Shown in pieces: positions 59,144 to 64,000 of a stretch of 64,000 nucleotides of DNA (position 1 is its first letter; each line of letters starts with the position of its first letter). The notes beneath the pieces are model-generated. The model had not been told where the DNA came from, ran no database searches, and was given only the letters and a program-made list of their open reading frames with translations. Source of the DNA: Bacteroidales bacterium (GTDB lineage Bacteria; Bacteroidota; Bacteroidia; Bacteroidales; Muribaculaceae); contig CAAFXO010000016.1 in assembly GCA_900766975.1 (NCBI GenBank), positions 13,639 to 77,638 of the forward strand, given 5' to 3'. The translations under genes and the position numbers were made by a program.

Positions 59144-59698
59144 ATGATAGGCTCAATCGTGGAATACTACAAGCGATGGCGACATTCGCGAGGATATGGC
59201 GTACACTCGCCCTTTGCCTACGACCTGGTAAAGAGGGTGATACGTCCACCGCGCGGCTATGCCTACTATGGCTATGAGGATATCGACGTGGCGGCATATC
59301 GGAGCGGTATACCCTTGTCATGTATCAGAGAGGCAGAGATGTTGTTGCGACTTGCCGCCTACTTCGACGTGAAGCAAGCCTTCATGCCGCCCGAATCGAT
59401 GGCACCATATCGCACAGCACTCTTGGCATCCAACTCTCGCATGGATATCATCACGGCGTCGGGGCGTGCAGACCGATGTCCACTTGTCTGCTCCACAGGC
59501 GACTACCTCTCGTTGGAAACGCTGATAGCACTGCTCAACACTCCGGGGCGCATCATCGCCATCCGCCGCATACCGCAGGGATGGAGCCAACGACTCTTCG
59601 AAGCATTGGAACATGGCGTGATGCTCTACGACAGGCAGCGAGCCATCATCGTGTCGCGCCCCGAAATGCAGAAAGTGGCATATACCATCAAAATTTAA
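59144..59698 (+). CDS. Degenerate methyltransferase-like protein of Bacteroidota
   Basis: 184-residue protein. Its N-terminus (HSRGYGVHSPFAYDLVKRVI, near 14-33) matches the start of a Bacteroidota family annotated as SAM-dependent methyltransferases that begin with a HGxHSPF motif. The usual glycine-rich SAM-binding loop (ELGTxxG) is missing: at that place the chain reads FDVKQAFMPPESMAPYR. The protein is also shorter than the family norm of roughly 240 residues as I recall it. It may be a catalytically dead relative. It is flanked by copies 4 and 5 of the gene-end near-palindrome and followed by xerD. Confidence 0.65.
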   Translation: MIGSIVEYYKRWRHSRGYGVHSPFAYDLVKRVIRPPRGYAYYGYEDIDVAAYRSGIPLSCIREAEMLLRLAAYFDVKQAFMPPESMAPYRTALLASNSRMDIITASGRADRCPLVCSTGDYLSLETLIALLNTPGRIIAIRRIPQGWSQRLFEALEHGVMLYDRQRAIIVSRPEMQKVAYTIKI

Positions 59699-59710
59699 GG
59701 AACGCGCCCT
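59699..59710. repeat. Gene-end near-palindrome, copy 5
   Basis: GGAACGCGCCCT directly after the TAA stop of the 184-residue protein. Confidence 0.45.
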
Positions 59711-59747
59711 TTACCACTCCCCTACTAAGCAAAACTGCCACCCATCA

Positions 59748-60668
59748 ATGCGACCGTTAAAGCCATCGACCGACATAGCCCGCGACTTCGCTCATCATCT
59801 TGTGTTGGAGCGAGGGCTCTCCGACAACACAGCGCGGGGCTATCTGGTCGACGTCGGTCACCTATTGGAATTTGTTGAGACTCAGGGGTTAAGTCTCGAC
59901 AAAGTGACACGCGACGATATCCACACACTTCTCTGTAAGCTGCATGACCTGGGGATCTCGGCTCGGTCGCAGGCACGCTTTATCGCCGGCATCCGTAGTT
60001 TCTTCAGATTTTTGCGATTGGAGGGGTATATCGAATCGGATCCGACCGAACTGATCGAATCTCCCCGCATCGGGAGGAGTCTGCCCGACGTGCTGAGTGT
60101 AGAGGATATAGATGCGATGATCGCCGCCCTTCCGGCAGACAAAGAGGAGACGCCCCGCAATCATGCCATCATCGAGACGCTATATGGGAGCGGGCTACGC
60201 GTCTCAGAATTAGTGGCGCTACGTCTCTCGCGCATCTCACTCGACGAGGGATATATCATCGTGGAGGGGAAAGGGGGCAAACAGCGCCTTGTGCCCCTAT
60301 CGCCGGTGGCGATAGAGCTGATCAGAGACTACCTTCCCCTCAGAGAGTGTGGGGTGATCAAGCCGGGGAATGAAGATATCCTCTTTCTGAATCGGCGGGG
60401 CGCACCGCTGACACGGGTAATGGTGTTCTACATCATCCGCGACTTGGCAGTGGCAGCGGGGATCAACAAGAAAGTATCGCCCCACACGTTGCGACACTCC
60501 TTTGCCACCCACCTATTGGAGGGTGGCGCCAACTTGCGCGCCATCCAAGAGATGTTGGGGCATGAATCGATAGCCACCACCGAGATCTATCTTCACTTAG
60601 ACCGATCGCGCCTCCGCAGCGAGCTACTGACCCACCACCCCCACTACCGTCAGGAAGGAGAGAGGTGA
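59748..60668 (+). CDS. xerD: Site-specific tyrosine recombinase XerD-like
   Basis: 306-residue recombinase. The N-terminal SAM-like core-binding domain covers about 8-95. The catalytic residues are Arg151 (GSGLRVSEL), Lys175 (GKGGKQR), His246 and Arg249 (HTLRHSFATHLL), His272 (LGHESIATTEIY) and the nucleophile Tyr281. Length and motifs match the chromosomal XerC/XerD pair that resolves chromosome dimers at dif with FtsK. I see no dif-like site or attachment core nearby and treat it as housekeeping, not as the integrase of the phage-like module. Confidence 0.9.
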   Translation: MRPLKPSTDIARDFAHHLVLERGLSDNTARGYLVDVGHLLEFVETQGLSLDKVTRDDIHTLLCKLHDLGISARSQARFIAGIRSFFRFLRLEGYIESDPTELIESPRIGRSLPDVLSVEDIDAMIAALPADKEETPRNHAIIETLYGSGLRVSELVALRLSRISLDEGYIIVEGKGGKQRLVPLSPVAIELIRDYLPLRECGVIKPGNEDILFLNRRGAPLTRVMVFYIIRDLAVAAGINKKVSPHTLRHSFATHLLEGGANLRAIQEMLGHESIATTEIYLHLDRSRLRSELLTHHPHYRQEGER

Positions 60669-60703
60669 GAGAAGGGACACACTCTTAGATAAGGGAAGCG
60701 CTC

Positions 60704-62080
60704 TTAGTCCACCTGTTCGCCACGGAGAGTGGCGGAAGAGGCATCGACGATGCGGACCTTGATGAAATCGCCGGGGCGATTATTGCCGCGAGCGAACACC
60801 ACCACCTTATTCTGAGTAGTGCGGCCGAAATACTCCTCGGCACTTCGTTTGGAGCGACCCTCCACCAGCACTTCGAAAGTCTTGCCGATGTCTCGGCGGT
60901 TGCTTTCGAGCGAGAGCTCATTTTGGAGAGCGATCATACGATTGAGGCGTTCGATTTTCACCTCCTCCGGGACATTATCGGGCATCATACGCGACGCCAA
61001 CGTGCCGGGGCGTTCCGAATACTTGAACATAAAAGCGGAATCGAAGCCGGCCTCGCGCATCAGCGAGAGTGTCTCTTGGAAATCCTCTTCCGACTCATTA
61101 TAGAAACCGGTGAACATATCGGTGGAGAGCCCGGCATCGGGGATTATCCGCCGGATGGCAGCCACGCGATCGAGGTACCACTCACGAGTATAACTGCGGT
61201 TCATATTCTTGAGGACCGAGTTTGATCCGCTCTGCACGGGGAGGTGGATATGACGTGCCAGGTTGGGATAGGCAGCGATCACCTCGAGAGTACGGTCGCT
61301 CATGTCCTTGGGGTGGGAAGTAGAGAATCGGATTCTCATATCTGGGGCAGCCTTAGCCACCATCTCGAGGAGGTCGGGGAAAGCGACGACGGAGCCCGAC
61401 TCAGGGTCGGTATACGAATAGCTGTTGACATTTTGACCCAAAAGAGTAGCCTCCTTGAAACCGCGGTCGTGCAAGTCTTGGAGTTCGCGGAGGATGCTTT
61501 GAGGCTCGCGCGAGCGTTCTCGGCCGCGAGTGTAGGGCACGATGCAATAAGAGCAGAAATTATTGCATCCGCGCATGATCGAGATAAAGCCGCTGATCGG
61601 GCCGGTGGCACCAAGACGACGTGGCACGACATCGCGATAAGTTTCGGAAGTAGAGAGGTCGATATTGATAGCCGGCTCGCCGGTCTCGGCGGCGGCGATC
61701 AGGTTGGGGAGGTCGAGATAGGCATCGGGGCCTGCCACGAGGTCGACGCCATGCTTGTCGATGAGTTCATTTTTAAGACGCTCAGCCATGCACCCGATTA
61801 CGCCGATGATGATATTACGCCCCAACTTGCGGCGCAAAGAGTTCCAATAGGCGAGGCGAGAGTAAATCTTCTGCTCGGCATTGTCACGGATAGAACAAGT
61901 ATTAAGCAAGACAGCAGCAGCCTCATCGTCAGAATCTGTCGGTTCGTAGCCTGCGAGAGCCATCATGGCGGCAACGACCTCGGAATCAGCGACATTCATC
62001 TGACAACCATAAGTTTCGATGCGCACTTTTTTTGAGAATGTGCACTTTTTTTCGTTATTCGGTAAAAAAAATGGTTTCAT
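60704..62080 (-). CDS. miaB: tRNA-2-methylthio-N6-dimethylallyladenosine synthase
   Basis: 458-residue radical-SAM enzyme that adds the 2-methylthio group to i6A37 of tRNAs. N-terminal cluster cysteines are in ETYGCQMNVADSE, LLNTCSIRDNAEQKI and VIGCMAERL; the radical-SAM motif is RGCNNFCSYCIVPYTRGRERS; a TRAM domain closes the protein (EVLVEGRSKRSAEEYFGRT onward). The ATG at 62080 is used because the frame further upstream offers only a TTG. It is convergent with xerD and divergent from the CoA transferase gene. It is the second methylthiotransferase in the window, after mtaB. Confidence 0.94.
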   Translation of the reverse strand: MKPFFLPNNEKKCTFSKKVRIETYGCQMNVADSEVVAAMMALAGYEPTDSDDEAAAVLLNTCSIRDNAEQKIYSRLAYWNSLRRKLGRNIIIGVIGCMAERLKNELIDKHGVDLVAGPDAYLDLPNLIAAAETGEPAINIDLSTSETYRDVVPRRLGATGPISGFISIMRGCNNFCSYCIVPYTRGRERSREPQSILRELQDLHDRGFKEATLLGQNVNSYSYTDPESGSVVAFPDLLEMVAKAAPDMRIRFSTSHPKDMSDRTLEVIAAYPNLARHIHLPVQSGSNSVLKNMNRSYTREWYLDRVAAIRRIIPDAGLSTDMFTGFYNESEEDFQETLSLMREAGFDSAFMFKYSERPGTLASRMMPDNVPEEVKIERLNRMIALQNELSLESNRRDIGKTFEVLVEGRSKRSAEEYFGRTTQNKVVVFARGNNRPGDFIKVRIVDASSATLRGEQVD

Positions 62081-62082
62081 TA

Positions 62083-62114
62083 TTGTCAACTATTGCATAA
62101 AATTATTAATTTTG
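62083..62114 (+). promoter_or_regulatory. Promoter of the CoA transferase gene
   Basis: TTG (62083-62085), 21 nt, TAATTTTG (62107-62114). The predicted leader is about 25 nt. Confidence 0.65.
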
Positions 62115-62116
62115 TG

Positions 62117-62148
62117 CAAATTTACTACTTAAATCTAAACGTTACAAA
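62117..62148 (-). promoter_or_regulatory. Promoter of miaB
   Basis: On the minus strand: TTTG (62148-62145), 20 nt, TAAATTTG (62124-62117). It lies back to back with the CoA transferase promoter, and its -33 box touches the ATG of that gene. Confidence 0.55.
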
Positions 62149-63650
62149 TGAGTATTCCATTTATTTCAGCAGAAGAGGCTGCATCAGTGATAAAAAATGG
62201 TGATAATATCGGATTATCCGGATTCACAGCCTCGGGAACTCCGAAAGTCGTAACGGTGGCATTGGCAGAGCGTGCCAAGGCCCTCCATGAAAAAGGTGTT
62301 CCATTTAAAGTTAACTTACTTACAGGCGCATCGACCAACGATCATGTAGATGGCGAATTGTCGAGAGCAGATGCTATTGGGCTGCGTGTACCCTACCAGG
62401 GACACAAAGATAGCCGAGCACTTGCCAACCGCAATGGTATGCACTATTCCGACCTTCACCTCAGCCACCTGTCTCAGGACATGCGATATGGGTTCTATGG
62501 AGACGTAGATGTAGCGATCATCGAGGCAACCGAGATGAGTCCGAGTGGCGAAGTGATCTTGGGAGCCGGTCTTGGCATGAGCCCGACAGTGGCACAGATG
62601 GCGAAGAAGGTAATCATCGAGTATAGCTCCTACTATCACAACTCGTTCCGTGGCTTCCACGACAACTACATACCCTTGGATCTTCCACACCGTCGCGAGA
62701 TACCTATCTACAAGCCGAGCGACCGTATCGGATCCCCGATTTTGAAGATCGACCCGAAGAAGATCATCGGCGTAGTTCCCTCGAACGCATCAGAGAGCAT
62801 CGCCCCCTTCACGGCCCCCGACGAGCTGACCACCCGCATCGGACAGAATATATGCGAGTTCCTCGCCCGCGAGCTGAAAGCCGGCAAACTTCCCAAAGAG
62901 TTCCTTCCCATCCAGTCGGGTGTGGGCAATGTGGCAAACGCAGTGCTCTACGGCTTGGGAGAGAACCCGGATATCCCCCGCTTCGAGATGTATACCGAAG
63001 TGATCCAGGATGCAGTGATGACACTTATGGAAGAGGGCAAGTGTAAGTTTGCTTCGACATGCGCCTTGACATTCAGCGACGACGCTATGCTTCGCTTCAT
63101 GGATAATATCGACTTCTTCCGCGACAAGATCGTGATGCGTCCCGGTGAGATTTCCAACCATCCCGAGATCGTGCGTCGCTTGGGACTTATCGCCATGAAC
63201 ACCGCCCTTGAGGCCGACATCTTCGGTAATGTCAACTCGACCCACGTGATGGGCACCAAGATGATGAATGGTATCGGAGGCTCGGCAGACTTCAGCCGCA
63301 ACGCCTACCTTTCGATCTTCTCCTGCCCCTCGATCCAGAAGGGTGGCAAGATCTCGACCTTCGTGCCGATGGTGTCACACCTCGACCACAGCGAGCACTC
63401 TGTCAAGATCCTCGCTACAGAGCAGGGTGTTGCAGACCTCCGCGGCAAAGATCCTCGCCAGCGTGCAGAATGTATCATCGAGAACTGCGTTCACCCGATG
63501 TACAAGCAGCTGATGTGGGATTACCTCAAACTCGGCGAGAAAGTCGGTGGACACATTCCTCACTATCTCCCCGCAGCATTCGCACTCCATCAGGCATTCA
63601 TGGAGACCGGCGATATGCTCAACGCCGACTTTGCAAAATTCGGAGCTTAA
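62148..63650 (+). CDS. Acetyl-CoA hydrolase/transferase family protein, probably succinyl-CoA:acetate CoA-transferase
   Basis: 500-residue class I CoA transferase. The N-terminal half starts ISAEEAASVIKNGDNIGLSGFTASGTPK; the catalytic Glu is near residue 284 in EMYTEVIQDAVM; the C-terminal oxyanion and CoA-binding loop reads GIGGSADFSRNAYLSI. These match the succinyl-CoA:acetate branch (AarC-like), which in fermenting Bacteroidales exchanges CoA among succinate, acetate, propionate or butyrate. The exact substrate pair cannot be read from the sequence. It has its own promoter and a strong terminator and is thus a single-gene unit. Confidence 0.9.
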   Translation: MSIPFISAEEAASVIKNGDNIGLSGFTASGTPKVVTVALAERAKALHEKGVPFKVNLLTGASTNDHVDGELSRADAIGLRVPYQGHKDSRALANRNGMHYSDLHLSHLSQDMRYGFYGDVDVAIIEATEMSPSGEVILGAGLGMSPTVAQMAKKVIIEYSSYYHNSFRGFHDNYIPLDLPHRREIPIYKPSDRIGSPILKIDPKKIIGVVPSNASESIAPFTAPDELTTRIGQNICEFLARELKAGKLPKEFLPIQSGVGNVANAVLYGLGENPDIPRFEMYTEVIQDAVMTLMEEGKCKFASTCALTFSDDAMLRFMDNIDFFRDKIVMRPGEISNHPEIVRRLGLIAMNTALEADIFGNVNSTHVMGTKMMNGIGGSADFSRNAYLSIFSCPSIQKGGKISTFVPMVSHLDHSEHSVKILATEQGVADLRGKDPRQRAECIIENCVHPMYKQLMWDYLKLGEKVGGHIPHYLPAAFALHQAFMETGDMLNADFAKFGA

Positions 63651-63673
63651 TAGTTTTAGTTATACATTTAGTT

Positions 63674-63709
63674 AGGTGTAGGTGGCACATCGCCATCTGC
63701 ACCTTTTTT
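63674..63709 (+). terminator. Terminator of the CoA transferase gene
   Basis: AGGTGTAGGTGGC (63674-63686) pairs with GCCATCTGCACCT (63692-63704) with two G-U pairs, followed by TTTTTC. Confidence 0.85.
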
Positions 63710-63816
63710 CTTATTAATCAAGATGCGGAATCTTAATAGCACGGTTAATTATATGGCGAGCAGCCTTAAAAAAACGTAAAAAAGAGATGGATGGATAAAA
63801 AAAGAGGTAAAAACTA

Positions 63817-63848
63817 TTGACAAAGGGGGTGTCAATGTATTAACTTTG
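63817..63848 (+). promoter_or_regulatory. Promoter near the right edge of the window
   Basis: TTG (63817-63819), 21 nt, TAACTTTG (63841-63848). Its gene is outside the window or is an RNA; no start codon with a long frame follows before the edge. Confidence 0.6.
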
Positions 63849-63884
63849 CATTTGATTTGCGGATTCTGCCCCAACAGAGTCCTA

Positions 63885-63896
63885 AGAGCGCGTTCC
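63885..63896. repeat. Gene-end near-palindrome, copy 6
   Basis: AGAGCGCGTTCC about 35 nt after the edge promoter. It is the only clear copy that does not lie near a stop codon visible in the window. Confidence 0.45.
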
Positions 63897-63936
63897 TTAA
63901 ATTTTTGGGGCCGTAGGGGTCGTAGCCTTGAGTCGA

Positions 63937-63996
63937 TTTTGATTACTTGCTGAAAGGAGCATACTCCTGTATGTGACTGAAAGCAAGTGATCAAAA
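63937..63996 (+). repeat. Long inverted repeat at the right edge
   Basis: TTTTGATTACTTGCT (63937-63951) pairs with AGCAAGTGATCAAAA (63982-63996) with a single G-T pair. Inside, GGAG pairs with CTCC around CATA. The outer sequence may continue to pair beyond the window edge. Confidence 0.7.
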
Positions 63997-64000
63997 GCGG

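Noticed and set aside
59748..60668. xerD as the integrase of the phage-like module
   Set aside because: It has the length and motifs of the chromosomal XerC/D type, is separated from the module by three genes, and I found no flanking direct repeats that look like attachment sites.

Overview
The window is a chromosomal segment of a member of the Bacteroidales; the genus cannot be fixed from sequence alone. The main support is the promoter type. Nearly every promoter I can see has the Bacteroidota -7 box TAnnTTTG, usually about 20 nt after a TTTG/TTG box, and Shine-Dalgarno sequences are weak or absent. The gene content fits: a BY-kinase capsule export system with a PHP-type phosphatase, a tryptophanase, a succinyl-CoA:acetate-type CoA transferase, and a Mrp protein that lacks the usual CxxC. 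Coding is dense and no insertion sequence or CRISPR array was seen.

Left part (1-14.4 kb): the 3' end of an unknown gene with its terminator, a GH3-family protein, and a surface polysaccharide region. On the plus strand this has two glycosyltransferases and a priming sugar-phosphate transferase, then trmB and mrp. On the minus strand lies an export operon (WecA/MraY-like transferase, Wza-like lipoprotein, Wzc-like tyrosine kinase, PHP phosphatase, MATE transporter). panB follows on the plus strand.

Centre (14.4-40.8 kb): a nucleotide biosynthesis supercluster, all on the plus strand. carA-carB-pyrC-pyrK-pyrD-pyrF-pyrE-pyrB is a complete de novo UMP pathway. It is followed by purE-purL-purC-purM-purH-purD-folD-purB-purA-guaB-guaA, which is de novo IMP, AMP and GMP synthesis without purF, purN/purT or purK. 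The carA leader folds into nested helices with a possible pseudoknot, followed by a terminator-like hairpin whose 5' arm overlaps a 55-codon ORF. It looks like a cis-acting attenuator. PyrB carries a C-terminal zinc domain like that of PyrI, but not the allosteric domain.

Right part (40.8-64 kb): on the minus strand, tnaA, a LolC/E-type permease, rbfA, an O-methyltransferase, aroQ and tRNA-Asp. On the plus strand, mtaB (TTG start), a glycosyltransferase and surE. Next comes a roughly 740-nt intergenic region with a candidate structured non-coding RNA. After it is a five-gene phage-like packaging module (small duplicated protein, terminase large subunit, two unknown proteins, portal) with no capsid, protease, tail, lysis or integrase genes. 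An Lrp/AsnC regulator, a YfhO-type membrane protein, a degenerate methyltransferase-like protein, xerD, miaB (minus) and a CoA transferase close the window, followed by a promoter and a long inverted repeat cut by the right edge.

The most noteworthy items are the carA leader RNA, the capsid-less packaging module with the structured RNA and heptamer arrays beside it, the PyrB-zinc-domain fusion, and a short near-palindrome (AGAGCGCGYTCT-like) that recurs at gene ends.
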